Origin: Bettongia penicillata ogilbyi
Taxonomy: Eukaryota > Chordata > Mammalia > Diprotodontia > Potoroidae
Direction of reading: 5' to 3'
Length of the DNA stretch: 64,000 nt
Assembly: GCA_023548195.1 (NCBI GenBank)
Contig: JAJHZJ010000009.1
Coordinates: 5,544,715 to 5,608,714 of the forward strand
Shown: piece by piece, positions 52,600-63,954 of the stretch
Layout: the number at the start of each line of letters is the position of its first letter
Position numbering within the stretch: position 1 is the first letter of the stretch
The notes under the pieces: generated by a model
What the model was told of the DNA's origin: nothing
Databases searched by the model: none
The model's input: only the letters and a program-made list of their open reading frames with translations
Made by a program: the position numbers and the translations under genes

Positions 52600-53070
52600 G
52601 AATAAAGAAATTAAATCTAGCCCAACTTCTTGCCCAATGCTAGAAGCCCCTATACAGAATCCCTGACAGATGAACATTCAACCTTATCTTAAATATTAAC
52701 TCCTTTTGGAGGCAGTTGGTTCCATGGCTAGATATCTAGGAAAATCTTGATAATCAGTCAAAATCTACCACTTCATTAATTCCATTCATTGCTGCTAGTT
52801 CTTGTCTCTTAAGCAACACAGAACAAGGACATTTGCTCATTCGTACGACGAGCCTTTCTAATATCTGAAGATAACTATTGTATCTGGGGAGTGTCACCAT
52901 TTTATCCCCAACCTACTCCACAAAATATCTCTTCTCCGGCTTAAACATTTTTCTTGATCTTTGTTCTAAGGCAAAATAAAAATAAAAACAAAAAATACCA
53001 ATAGCAGGAAGATGTCTGAAGCAATCTATTGATCCCTGAGGACAAATTTTACACTGTGTTTCAACAGTTA
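52600..53070 (-). repeat. CR1/L3-like LINE fragment
   Basis: AACAAGGACATTTGCTCATTC, AGATAACTATTGTATCTGGGG and TCTCTTCTCCGGCTTAAACATTTTTCTTGATC match the reverse of CR1-type 3' regions. Confidence 0.45.
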
Positions 53071-53599
53071 TCCCTTCCACATTGGTGGGGGAGTTTAGGG
53101 TGGTGGTGCCCCTGTGATCTGGAAAATCCACACAAAATTTTTTGGCTCTCCCTTCATACCAGAAACGTCTAAATAATTATAACAATAAAAGATAAAATAT
53201 ATTGATATTATACAATACTAAACATATATTTTATGCATTTCTGAGTTTCTAAACTTTATATGTGTGATCCATTGGCTTTCATTTATCATCTGCAGCTTCT
53301 GTTAAACTCCCCCAAAATTTCCACTTCATTTCTCTTGCCAACCCATGACATATCAAAACCATGATGGGAGCAATTTGCCACGTGGAAGGGAAAACTGTAT
53401 TTGGGAAGTGCATTCTAAGACACTTTTCTCATCTCAGGAACCTCAGTGAATCTCCAGGGCAGTAACTTCTCCGTCTTCCCTTCTGAAGGAATTCTGATAA
53501 TTTGGTAAATAAAATATACTATGCCTAACTTCATTTTCTCACAAAACTATGCTTGATGTATTTAATTTACAGACCTAGTCTCTTTAGACAACTATCCAG
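53071..53599. other. No recognised feature
   Basis: Intronic sequence; nothing assigned. Confidence 0.35.
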
Positions 53600-53850
53600 G
53601 TGATATACACATGGCTAAAACACTGAGCTTGGAATTAAGAAGACCTGGATTTGAATCTACCCTCAAATACTTACTAGTACTAGGACTCAGGACAAATCAT
53701 TTAACTTCTCTCAGACTCATTTTTCTCATCTCATCAATGTCTTTTCTCATCAGTGGAGCTAATAATAGCACTTACCTCATGGCTTTACTATGAGTATCAA
53801 ATAAGATGTATTAACATGCAAGCCACCCTATAAATGTTGATGCATCATGT
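53600..53850 (+). repeat. MIR-type SINE
   Basis: AAGAAGACCTGGATTTGAATC...CAGGACAAATCATTTAACTTC...CTATAAATGTTGATGC. Confidence 0.65.
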
Positions 53851-53894
53851 AAATGCTGCTAAGTAGCCTTTTCTTAATTCCCATCTTCCTTGAC

Positions 53895-54324
53895 CTCTTC
53901 TTTGATACCGGTGATCAGGCTCCCCTCCTGGATGCTCTCTCCTCTCTAGACTTTGATGACTCCTCTCTCCTGGTTCTTCCTCTGCCTTTCTAATTGGTAT
54001 TTCTCAGTCTCCTTTACAGGATTTTCATCCAAGTCACATTCATTAATCATAGGGCCCTCTTCTCATCTGCCTCTATACCATATGACTTAATGATCTCATC
54101 AACTCTCATAGGAATTATCATCTCTTTGTAGATGATTTCCAGATCTATATATCTAGCTCTCCATGTTCACTTCTCTCAATATTAACTACCTACTGAATAC
54201 CTCAAACTGGATGTCCCATAAACATCTCAAGTTCAGCATGTCGAAAACTGAACTCGTTTTCTTTGCCCCCAACCCTCTTTCTAACTTCCCTATTACTTTC
54301 AAAGGCACCAAAATCCTACCAGTC
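53895..54324 (+). mobile_element. L2 LINE ORF2 region, left half
   Basis: GATGATTTCCAGATCTATATATCTAGC...CTCAAACTGGATGTCCCATAAACATCTCAAG...ATGTCGAAAACTGAACTCG follow L2 ORF2 sense order. The hAT element at 54333 interrupts it, and L2 resumes at 54894. Confidence 0.75.
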
Positions 54325-54332
54325 ATCTAGAA
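54325..54332. repeat. Target-site duplication of hAT element (left)
   Basis: ATCTAGAA; right copy ATCTAGAT at 54886-54893 (7 of 8). Confidence 0.65.
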
Positions 54333-54885
54333 CAAGCCTGCACAATATGCAGCTTACAGGCCACTTGCAACCTGTCAAAGGATTTCAGGCAGCCCAAGAA
54401 AAATGTAGAGGATCTCAAAGAAAGTAAAGCTATAATGAGTGCCTTGTCCATGCCCTGCTTAACTCATCTTCCACTAATCACTATTGTTCCCATCATGTAA
54501 CTTGGCAGATGGGTTGCCCTTGAGCATTCTCTTCTGTTTGTCACATGACCCAACCATTGGCAGTATGTTTCTAATCTGAGAGGAATGAGAGCCATATCTT
54601 TTCATTGTGTTTTCAGTCATTATTGGCATTGAACAGGGGCAAAGTGAATGCAGCAAAATAATCTTTTTAACATTTATGTGATTTCATGGTAGATAAAAAT
54701 CTTAAGTAGCAAGTGTAATTAATTGATACTAATTGAAATTTCCCTTTTTGTAAATACACTTTATTTGCAAAAATAATTAAATCATACTTTTACTTGCAAA
54801 GTGAGCCACTAAAAACCTATCTGCAGCCAGAAATTTAGCCTATTTTCATTCTGGCCCCTAACTACTGCCAAGCTGTGTAGCTCTG
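54333..54885. mobile_element. hAT-type DNA transposon, non-autonomous
   Basis: 553 bp, beginning CAAGCCTGCACAATATGCAG and ending CTGTGTAGCTCTG. The ends form an imperfect inverted repeat (CAxxxCTxCACA), and a near-perfect 8 bp duplication bounds the element. It cleanly interrupts an L2. No open frame of note. Confidence 0.65.
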
Positions 54886-54893
54886 ATCTAGAT

Positions 54894-55680
54894 CCACAAC
54901 CTGTTTCATTTATTCCATCCCTCACTCACATTCACCCCACATATCCAATCTGTTACCAAGTCTTGTCCTTTTTACCTTCACAACATCTCTCACATATGCC
55001 CCCTTCTCTCCACAGCCACCACCTGCATGCAAGCCCCTCAAGCTTAGACAGTTATAGTAACCATCTGTTTGGTCTTTCAGTCCCAAGTTTCTCCTCAATG
55101 CAATCCATCCTCCACTCAGCTGTCAAAATGATCACAGGTCTGCCCAGGTCATTCCTCTACTCAATAAACTCCAATAACTCCCTATTACCTTCAGGGTCAA
55201 ATATAAAAGCCTCTCTTTGGCTTTAAGAATGAAGAAACATGACCCCTTCCTACTTTTCCCATCTCCTTTCAATCACTTTCCTCTACATATTGGACAGTTC
55301 AGCCACACTGGCCTTCCTGATGCTCACTCCCCATGATGCTCCATCACCTGACCCTGTGCCTTTTCACTGGCTGCCCCTCCTTTCTGGATCCCTCTCCTTC
55401 CTCACCTTTACCTCCAGGTTTTCTGGCTTCCTTCAAGATTCAGCTAAAATGCCACCGCCTTTGTCAGGAGGCCTTTTCCAGTTCCCTTTTTCCCCTCAAC
55501 TGCCGGTGCCTTCCTCAGAGGTGACTTTCTGTTTACATTATACATATCTTGTATGTGCAATTTTTCCCCCATTAGAAAGAGGGCCCTGTGAGGACAGGGA
55601 TTATGTTTCTTCCTTTTTATATATGCTCAGTACTTAACATAATGTCTTAATGCTTAACAATAAATTCTTGTTAAATGACA
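54894..55680 (+). mobile_element. L2 LINE ORF2 end and 3' UTR, right half
   Basis: CATATCCAATCTGTTACCAAG, CACTGGCTGCCCCTCC, CTTCAAGATTCAGCTAAAATGCC, AGGGCCCTGTGAGGACAGGG and a terminus with AATAAATTCTTGTTAAATG. This is the longest L2 in the window. Confidence 0.8.
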
Positions 55681-55889
55681 TTAGCTGAAGTTTATTATTA
55701 GAAATCAGCTTATTTCAATTACTCATTGAAATTACTTTGAACTTTTTAACCACTGCTAAACACTGATCAAGCATTTATCTTGGGGTTTTTTTTGCCAGTG
55801 TCTATAAAGTAAACAAAAACTTAAGAACTAGTGAAGTTGAGTAAAACAATGAAAGTTACATTTTTTTCAGATTTCATATTATCAAACAA

Positions 55890-56050
55890 TTAAAGAAAGA
55901 AGTTGAAAAGACATTGGACTGAGAGTCAAGACTCATATTTCTTGTCTTGGTTCTTTTTTGTGGCATTGGATAAGTCCCTTAGCCACTCTGAGCTAGAGTT
56001 TCCTCATCAAAAGGATTCCTGTGACCCAGCTCTAAAATTCTGCAATGCTA
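55890..56050 (+). repeat. MIR fragment
   Basis: GACATTGGACTGAGAGTCAAG...GTCCCTTAGCCACTCTGAGC. Confidence 0.5.
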
Positions 56051-56099
56051 TGTGTACAGTATATGCTAGGGTGGGGGCACTTAGGAATAGATACTTGGA

Positions 56100-56170
56100 T
56101 ACATATGTATGCATATATGTGTGTGTATGTATGACTATATGTGTATGTGTGTATCTATCTCTATGTGTGC
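56100..56170. repeat. TATG/TGTG microsatellite
   Basis: ATATGTATGCATATATGTGTG and similar. Confidence 0.8.
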
Positions 56171-56344
56171 ATCTGTCTACAAGCCTACAAACTGTCTGAA
56201 AATAATCATGAAAATATGAATAAGTTTTCCAAATGACTCAGTTGTAAAGAGAGGAGAGGGGAAACTGGGCCAAATTAAGAATAAGTTGAATGAAACACCA
56301 TCCAGGGTAGAAATCATGTAAACCTACTAATATGGAGGAATCAG

Positions 56345-56480
56345 TAATTAATCAATAAATGAAGAAGCATTTATTGAGCCCTGATGGGTGACAGGCACCA
56401 TGCTAGGTGCTAGGAATATAAAAACAAAGGCGACCCAATTCCTGTCTTCAAAGAGCTTACATCCTACTCACATGCTTAGT
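56345..56480 (-). repeat. L2 3' end
   Basis: GCATTTATTGAGCCCTGATGG...GGCACCATGCTAGGTGC...CAAAGAGCTTACATCC. Confidence 0.7.
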
Positions 56481-56820
56481 TCAGATGTCTAGAAGACTAA
56501 AATATTAGCTGAGAAGGAAACATTCAAAGAAAGAGAAGGGTTGAGGAGCAAGCATGGAGGCATTCTGATGTTCACTGATGGAGAGAACACCATGCTGATA
56601 ACATGACAGTTCTATTGGAGTCCTGGAGATTCACAAGTGTATGTGCTATGCTAATAAATGATAATATATTATGCCGAGTCAGCAACTAGGCGTTCTGGGC
56701 TATTTTAAAAGATTTCTTCAACAATCAATGCTTGTGTTTTTAATCACATTCATTACGTGACTACACAAACTTAACATTTAACAGAAGAGAAATAAAATTC
56801 GCATAAAAAAAGAGAGAAGA
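56481..56820. other. Low-repeat stretch
   Basis: No clear repeat after about 56600. Contains GCCGAGTCAGCAACTAGG and CATTACGTGACTAC, both resembling bZIP sites. Function unknown. Confidence 0.2.
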
Positions 56821-56822
56821 GT

Positions 56823-57062
56823 TGTTCTTCAGTCATTTCAGTTGTGTCCCACTCCTCATGACCCCATTTGAAGTTTTCTTGGCAAAGATCCTGGAATAGT
56901 TTACCATTTCCTTCTCCAGCTCATTTTACAGATGAGGAAACTGAGGCAAATCAGTTTAAGTGACTTGCCCAAGTAAGTGTGTGAGTCCAAATTTGAACTC
57001 AGAAACACCAGCCTTCCTGACTTCAAGCCCCAGTCTTCTATCCACTGCACCACCTAGCCTCT
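56823..57062 (-). mobile_element. RTE-tailed CORE SINE (MAR1-like)
   Basis: TCAGTCATTTCAGTTGTGTCCCACTCC...CTTGGCAAAGATCCTGG...CCACTGCACCACCTAGCC. Confidence 0.85.
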
Positions 57063-57289
57063 GAGGGAAGTGTTATCGATTTGTATCTCTTTAGATTGCC
57101 TCTAATCAGTGGTTAGCCCTAGATATACAAATGCTATAAATAGCTTTGTTGTCCCATCACAAGGTATATAAGGAGTGGGATGTTTCTACAAATGCTGAGG
57201 TTTTAGAAAGAAATGCAAATTGTCACTCCTGCTTATAATTTGATAAAAGTCAATATATGGATGGAAAACTTCCTCAGCCATTGTCTTAT

Positions 57290-57670
57290 GACTCAGTAGA
57301 TGTTCTAAGGACTTATCTAAGGCATATAGAGGTTGAATAAGTATCCAGGTTCACACAGATAATAAGTATCAAAAGTTTAGATAGGAATCCAAATCTTTGA
57401 CTCCAATTATGGCACCACTGCCTTTTTCAAGGGCAACAAATCACCCTGACATTTGTGCTATGTTCGTCGGAGAGTCTCACAGTGATCCTCAAAGAATCTG
57501 TTCCCAGAGGATTAGTTTCCAATCTCTCCTTCGAGGTTTACTCTCTTGTCTGTATGACCTTGACTAAGATGCCTAACCTCTTTGAGGCTCAGTTCCATAT
57601 GTTTTGAGTGAGGTAGGTTAAGCTAAATGATTTCTGAGGTCTCTTCCAGTTCTAGATGTGCAGATCTTGC
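57290..57670. repeat. MIR fragments, opposite orientations
   Basis: Antisense 57310-57420 (AGGTTGAATAAGTATCCAGGTTCACACAG) and sense 57540-57665 (GACCTTGACTAAGATGCC...TTCTGAGGTCTCTTCCAG). Confidence 0.5.
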
Positions 57671-57769
57671 AAAAGCCGAATTTTAGATATCCCTCTGTTG
57701 AAGGGCCAGGTTCAAGAGGGGCACTGCTCACAATCTGGTCTGGGTCTGAGCTAGATAAAAAAGGTAACC

Positions 57770-57920
57770 TTTCCTAGCCCACTTAATTCTTTTGGACAGC
57801 TCCACTTGCTAGGAAGTTTTCTTTACATTGAGTTTAAATCTGCTCCTGTGCCATATTCATCCTTTGCTCCTAGCTCCTCCCTCCTACACTAAGTTGTCTA
57901 AAACCAATTATTTAACATAC
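57770..57920 (-). repeat. CR1/L3-like LINE fragment
   Basis: GCTAGGAAGTTTTCTTTACATTGAGTTTAAATCTGC resembles the reverse of a CR1-type 3' segment. Confidence 0.45.
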
Positions 57921-57944
57921 AGACTAAGAAACTAAAGAAGAGGC

Positions 57945-58145
57945 AGCAAGGTGGCAAATGAGGAAGACCTGAGGTTAAACCCGGCTTCAGACACTTATTG
58001 ACTGTGTGAGCCTGGGCACGTCAGTTTCTCCAGCTAAAACTGGTGATAATATTAACACATCTCACAGAGTTATAGGATCAAATGAAATAACATAGTAAAG
58101 CATTTTGCAAACCATAAAGCACTGTAAATATTACCTATCAGAAGC
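57945..58145 (+). repeat. tRNA-derived/MIR-type SINE
   Basis: GAGGCAGCAAGGTGGC...GGTTAAACCCGGCTTCAGACAC...CATAAAGCACTGTAAATATTACC. Confidence 0.65.
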
Positions 58146-58829
58146 AATGCACAAGCTCTAATGATGCTCAAATCATTGCTACAAGCCCATTTGGTGCTTT
58201 TCCTATAGAACAGTCTATAGAATAATTACTTCTTCTGGCTTAATTTATTGCAATTTTGGATCTGGATATGATTCTGTTTTTCCAGTAATCAATATACTTG
58301 TTTGTTGGGCAAAGAGACATATTTAGAGTAACAACAGTTAAATTGGTGTTTGTAGCAGGTCTCAAAACTGTGATATTTTTATACCCTTCATTCCCCTTTT
58401 TCACCATTCTGCCATATCAGTGCAGAAATGGAAGGGGGCCATGTACAACTGAGGATAGTTTTGTCACTTCATCTGTTTCATGGGCAAAAAATTCATCACC
58501 TAGCAGTCAACATTTGGTAATGAGCCTCTCTCTGCACTTAGCAAGGCTTGTCCTTAGAGAACACTCTGTCACCAGCTTGGGACTCCCAGTCTTTCCAGCT
58601 CCATAGCCCTGCAAGTTTGGCACTTCACAGGTATGTCCTTTAAGAATACAAGGTCACTTCTATGCTAGAGGAGAACTTCAGGCACTAATGTACATGAGTG
58701 CCTTATTTTAAATGCTTCATTCTTTATTCCAAAAGCAACCTAAATATAAAATTTAACTATTTTTCCAGGTAAAAGTTCTTAGGACAAATGAATAGAAAAC
58801 AAAATAAAAGCTTTCATTCCCTGCCCCCT
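58146..58829. other. No recognised feature
   Basis: Intronic sequence; the 102-codon frame at 58298 has no domain. Confidence 0.35.

Positions 58830-58835
<6 letters not shown>

Positions 58836-58867
<32 letters not shown>
58836..58867. repeat. (CA)n microsatellite
   Basis: About 14 CA units after CATACACATA. Confidence 0.95.
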
Positions 58868-58869
<2 letters not shown>

Positions 58870-58884
58870 TGCCCAGAACAGAAT

Positions 58885-59075
58885 ACTAAGACCATAGATT
58901 TAGAGCTAGAAAGGACCTTAGAAGATATTGAGTCCATTTACAGATAAAGAAACTAAGGCAAGAACAGTTAAGTGGCTTGTCTAGGAACATACAGCTAGTG
59001 TTTTAGGAAGGATAAGCCCCAGTCTTCCTGGCTCCAAGTTCAGTGCCTTATTTCCTACACTGTGCTACTCTACCA
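58885..59075 (-). repeat. MIR-type SINE
   Basis: AGAGCTAGAAAGGACCTTAGAAG...TTTACAGATAAAGAAACTAAGGC...TTCCTGGCTCCAAGTTCAGTGCC. Confidence 0.65.
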
Positions 59076-59995
59076 CATTCATGTCTCTAACTCTAAACCT
59101 AACCATCACCCACCTGACACCCACAAACATTTTACATCTGTTATTTGGGAAAATGGGAGAAATGTATCAAGTCAGAAAACAGATGTGGCCCATGGTATTT
59201 GGAACCTGGCTTTTCTGGCTCATTATTTTCCTTCAGTGATTCAGGCAGTCTTTCTTGTATTTGGAACATTTCAACTTGAACTTGGCTCTTCACATCTGTC
59301 CTAATACCTCTCATTACTGATATCCTAAATGCACAGACCTTCCTACTTGCCAGATCACTAAACAAACCTGAATTGTTGGTTTAGGTCTTCTTTCTTCTTT
59401 TCTTTTTTTACTTTGCATTATAAGTGTTGTGGTCCTAGCTCAGAATTCCCAGTATTATTTGAAAGCACTGACAACCTGTTCCAGCAAGCAGAGCTTTTCA
59501 GCGCTGCCTCTACTTATTACAGCTCTACTAAAAATGGGATTCAGATGTGCAAGATGTTCTACTTACATACGTGCCCTCCCTTCTTTTAATTATGTATGTG
59601 CCTCCATTTCTTGGAGAAAGGCTTTTTTGGTTTGGGATCTCAATTACTACCAATCTAATTAAAAAGCTTTTTCTTTCCAACATTTTAGAAAGAGCCATCT
59701 TATAATGAAATGCTGAATTCCTGAGGAGCATGGGGACATAAGCCTGAAGACAGTAAGTTTTGGGGTTTTTTAATCTGTAATTAACAAAGAGCTAACAGCC
59801 AAAAACAGAAAGTTACAGTGATGAGTGGATTAAGGAATCATTCCCTTGTGAAAGAAGGCATTCACAGGAAGTTAGTTCTATTTAAAAAAAAATAACAATA
59901 AGCAATACTTGAAACTTCTGGACAAAAAAACCCTTCAGTACCTCATTTCCATTAATCCTGAATGAGTTAAAAGGGAATAGAGATGGCTGGAGGCA
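59076..59995. other. No recognised feature
   Basis: Intronic sequence; nothing assigned. Confidence 0.35.
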
Positions 59996-60001
59996 AAACT
60001 G

Positions 60002-60300
60002 TAAATTCTCTGAGACTAATTCATTTTTGTCCTTGTACCCCTAGAACAAAGGTTCTTAACCTGAGGTCCATGAATTTGTTTTTTAATGTTTTGACAACTG
60101 CATATTAATATGATTGGTTTCCTTTGCACTCCTGTACATTTTATTTTCTGCATTTCAAAACAGCATTCAATGGGGGGATTCATAGATTTCAACAGAATGC
60201 CAGAAGGGTCCATGGCACAAAAAAGGTTAATAATTCCTTCCCTAGAACCCAGCACAGTGCCTGGAATATAGGAGAGTTAAATAAATGCTTAATAGAGGAG
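60002..60300 (+). repeat. L2 3' end split by a DNA transposon
   Basis: Left piece GTAAATTCTCTGAGACTAA...TTGTACCCCTAGAAC, right piece CCCTAGAACCCAGCACAGTGCCTGGAATATAGG, with the element 60048-60239 between. Confidence 0.7.
60048..60239 (+). mobile_element. Short non-autonomous hAT-like transposon
   Basis: 192 bp. The left end AAAGGTTCTTAACC and the right end's reverse complement AAGGAATTATTAACC form an inverted repeat. CCCTAGAAC is present on both sides (60039-60047 and 60240-60248), a perfect 8-9 bp target duplication. Same family as 30386-30573. Confidence 0.75.
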
Positions 60301-60420
60301 GAAACTGAACTCCAAAGTGGGTAAGTGATTTACCTACAATCAGCAGAATCAGAATTTGAAGCCAGGACCTCTGACTCTAAATCCATGGTCCCTCCATCGC
60401 TCCATACTGCTTAAAAGTGT
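60290..60420 (-). repeat. MIR fragment
   Basis: GAGGAGGAAACTGAACTCC...TTGAAGCCAGGACCTCTGACTC. Confidence 0.6.
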
Positions 60421-60564
60421 GAAATGCCCAAACATTTTTAGGGGTGGACAATTCTAGTTTATTCCGGGACCTGAGACATAAATTACCTGAAAAAGTCTAC
60501 CAACAATAATCTCTCCCTTTAAATTATCTTTCCTTACTAAGGATATGGAAAAAAGAAAGTCTCT

Positions 60565-60730
60565 GAAGTCACAGGTAGTTGATTCAAATTCCACCTCAAA
60601 ATTTACTATCTATGTGACCTTAGGCAAGGCACAAAAAGTCCCTGACCCTAAGTTTCCTCATGTCAAATAAGGTGGTGGTGCAAGATGGCGTCCGAAGTCC
60701 CTTCCAGCTCTCTATCTATGTATGATATTC
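60565..60730 (+). repeat. MIR fragment
   Basis: TTCAAATTCCACCTCAAAATTTAC...GTGACCTTAGGCAAGGCAC...CCTTCCAGCTCTCTATC. Confidence 0.6.
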
Positions 60731-60814
60731 CTCCTTTAAGCTAACCTTCTCTGTCTACCTCCCCAATACAACTAAAATATATGGAGACATATGTAAATAC
60801 ATACTGTATATACA

Positions 60815-60935
60815 GGTCTCATAGGAGAGAGAGGAGAGAGAGACATAGAGGAGAGAAGACAAAAAGAGACAGAGAAGAGACAGTGACAAAAGCAACAGAG
60901 AGAGACTCAGAGACAGAAAGAGATAGAAACAGAGA
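60815..60935. repeat. GA-rich simple repeat
   Basis: GGAGAGAGAGGAGAGAGAGA followed by GACAGAGA-type units for about 120 bp. Confidence 0.9.
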
Positions 60936-61354
60936 ACTGAAACAAAACCTGCAATTTCATTGGTCTAAGGAACACCCAAGTGAGGAAACTCCCTTTACTA
61001 GTACAAGTTGACCCTTTATGTATATACATCATTTCCTGTTACAATTAATTTGATTTGCATTAGTTCTTCCTTCAATACTTCAAAGATCAATGCTTTTGTT
61101 CGAGTGGGTACTCTCTCCATTGATACAAGTGACAAGCCTTCTATGACTTAGAAGACTTCATGACTTTCCTTGACTGAAGACATTCAGAAACTTGGTTGCC
61201 AACATTCTGGGGTTGGGTCTTCCCAGATTTTGTTAGGTTGGTCCTTAGTCCTGTGTTCAAAAGCTTTTTCATCATATTGGGTCCTGATAGAACTTGCTCA
61301 GTACTTTTATACCCTTCAAGAACCCAGAGTCACCTAACTCCAAGAGACTCATGC

Positions 61355-61510
61355 TGGAAAATGTTATCCACATACAGAAAAAGAACTATGCAGTCTGAAC
61401 ATAGATCAAAGCATACTATTTGCTCTTCTTTTTGTTTCTTCTTTTTTGTGGTTCCTCCCATTGATTCTAATTCTTCTTTACAAAAAGACTAGTGTGAAAA
61501 TGTTTAATAT
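61355..61510 (+). mobile_element. L1 3' UTR fragment
   Basis: GTTATCCACATACAGAAAAAGAAC...CAGTCTGAACATAGATCAAAGC matches the L1 3' UTR at 26780-26820 (GCTATCCATCTCCACAGAAGG...GAGTCTGAATGTAGAT). Confidence 0.65.
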
Positions 61511-63415
61511 GGAAAAAAAGAACCCACAGTCAACTTCATGCCCCACAAGGCATCAGAGGCAAACTTTAGTAATTAAGGGGTTTTCTTGAAGTAACATCAC
61601 TCTTCCTTATTTAATATCCCCAAATCCATCCTTATGGCTACCTACATTTATTTTTTTACATTTGCTTTTCATTATTATGAACTTGACCATCAATAAACAC
61701 GAACATTTTCCCATACAAAGAGTGAGAAAAGAGGGCTGCATGTGAAACCATGAGTATCTTCTACGTATAGCTTATGGGGAGGGTTGTATATTTCAAATTT
61801 AACACTGTTTTTCCCACACTTCCCTGCTTGTCTCTGTCCCATTTTCACCTTCCTTCTGCTCTCTTTGGTTTACTCTTTCTCACTGATGTTCTTTCTTCTC
61901 TTGCCTTTCTCTATTTTCTGTCTACTTATGAAGTTTCTGACAAAAGTGCACAACTGGAAGACATTTCTCTTTGTTTAGAGAGGTATTAGTATACTCACTC
62001 TTAACCAGATGCTTATTTTTCAGCAAGTTAATCAGATGACTTTCAGTATCTCAGCAGAGAATTGAAATGAATAATCAAATTAGGCATTATAAACTGAGTA
62101 AGCTTCCTCCAGGAGGTTGAAGGCCCACACAAGACTTAAGGAGAAGCTGAATTAGTCACTTTGGGGATAGTAAAGAACATTTTTTCTTTCCTTTATGATA
62201 TAAGCTGAGTTCCCTGGGCTTCCAAATTCTCCTCAAAGCTTCCCTCTGAAAAGCACATTCCATTACTTGAAATTGATTTACATATCCATGCCTCTAATTA
62301 GGAAGATAAAACCATGTCCTTTTTGTAGTTTTATTTGTTTAATTTCATTGCTTGGCATTATTGCGTTCCCATCATGCTCATCTGTGAAAATGGGAAAGTC
62401 TAAGATATTATGTGGACAATGAAGATTTACAAATTAGTTATCCTACTGGAAAAAAACAAAGTATAATCCCAGGGCAACAGGTACAGTCTCCTCCCACAAA
62501 GCTACTTTTCCCTTTTTCTTCTCAGAAATTTTTTTACAAATATTCCCTTAGACATCAGCAGGTGTCTCCATGTCATCCCCATTTTGGTACCCCACAGCAC
62601 TTTCCCACTATTCCCAGCATTCTGCCTTTTATCCCACCCCAGACAATACACCACACATATGCCCTTCCAAACACTTCCTAAAATAGCTTTTTCCAAGTGT
62701 GACTGGCACCTTCCCCCTAGGGTGCTCTTTCAGCTGGAATCCATATTGTCAATCCTGAATTAAAACTCATCAGAACAGGGGACTCAGCTCAGATGTATCT
62801 CTAGGGTACTGTGTACATCAAAATGCTTTACACCCAATTAACTGAAATTTAGGCAGATTCATTCAGCAGCCAAAGTTAGAATTAGACAAAAAAATAGGGC
62901 TTGCAAAATGATGTTCCCTATTCCCCAGACAAGGGGAAAGATAGACTTAACCAATCCAGATAGATGCATCTTTACCCTTTAGTCTTTAGCAAAAGATATA
63001 CCATACTTCAGTCAAAGTACTAACAGGAAAGTTCTTCCTTTTGTCACACTTAAATTTCTCTTGCTAAATTAAACCTATTTCTTATGCAGCATTTGCATTT
63101 ATATTTAATTTAAATATTAATGAAGAAATTGATGGCTTGTTCCAGTGGTCACCTGGATTCACTTGTCACCCCATCAACAATTCTTTTGTATATAATGGTG
63201 ATTCACAAAAACAAACCAGGAAATAGAAAACTATGCTGACAGAAAAGGAACCAAGAGTCAGGCTCCAATCACTGAAACTGCCCCATTCATCACAGCTAGT
63301 CCATGACATATATGCTCTTATGCATAGTCTGCAGGTGGAATGCTTTGTTTGATTTCAACGACAAAATATTGCAATTTTCAGACCTCCCATTTCCCACACT
63401 GTATATGGAGGGCTA
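61511..63415. other. Mostly unassigned intron, 61930-62420 low-repeat
   Basis: About 1.9 kb with no clear repeat. 62000-62130 (AAGTTAATCAGATGAC, ATGAATAATCAAATTAGGC) and 62260-62400 (CATTACTTGAAATTGATTTAC, CTCTAATTAGG) carry homeodomain-like TAAT motifs and look unique. Function is not established. Confidence 0.25.
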
Positions 63416-63419
63416 CACA

Positions 63420-63530
63420 TTGTATGGCAGAAACAATGGTGATCTTGGAAATAGGAGACCTGACTTCGAATCCTGCCTCCTACACTTAACTATCTGTGCA
63501 GCTGTAAGGCAATGATGACTACCTCATGGG
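63420..63530 (+). repeat. MIR-type SINE fragment
   Basis: GGAAATAGGAGACCTGACTTCGAATCCTGCC (B box TTCGAATCC). Confidence 0.55.
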
Positions 63531-63954
63531 TGCGCGTTAAGGGTCTGTCTCTTTTCTCTCACTGCCACCACATAGATGATCTGAAAATGAATTCCAATGA
63601 ATGGTAATCACATGATACTCTTACAAGCCTTCAAACTCACAAGGCTTAAAACACAGCACTGTTTTATTTACAACTTAGTAGGACTCCTATCTGAGCCCCT
63701 AAAGAGGGTCTAGGAGAATCCTTTCTTGTTTCCATGGTTCGCAGTACACTTCTGGGTAGAGTTCTTGTCATAAAACAGGCTGAAGTTCATTCCACCATAG
63801 CAATATTCCCCTCTAGAACTCCTTGGTCTGTACTGTAGTGCTCCTTCCCTAGCAGTTGTTTCAAGCATCACAAGTCACTGCTCCCAGTTGCTCTCCACTG
63901 AGTGCCTTCTGTAGCTCTCTAAAAGAAGATAATCATAGCTCCTCATCCATCCTC
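63531..63954. other. No recognised feature
   Basis: Intronic sequence; nothing assigned. Confidence 0.35.
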
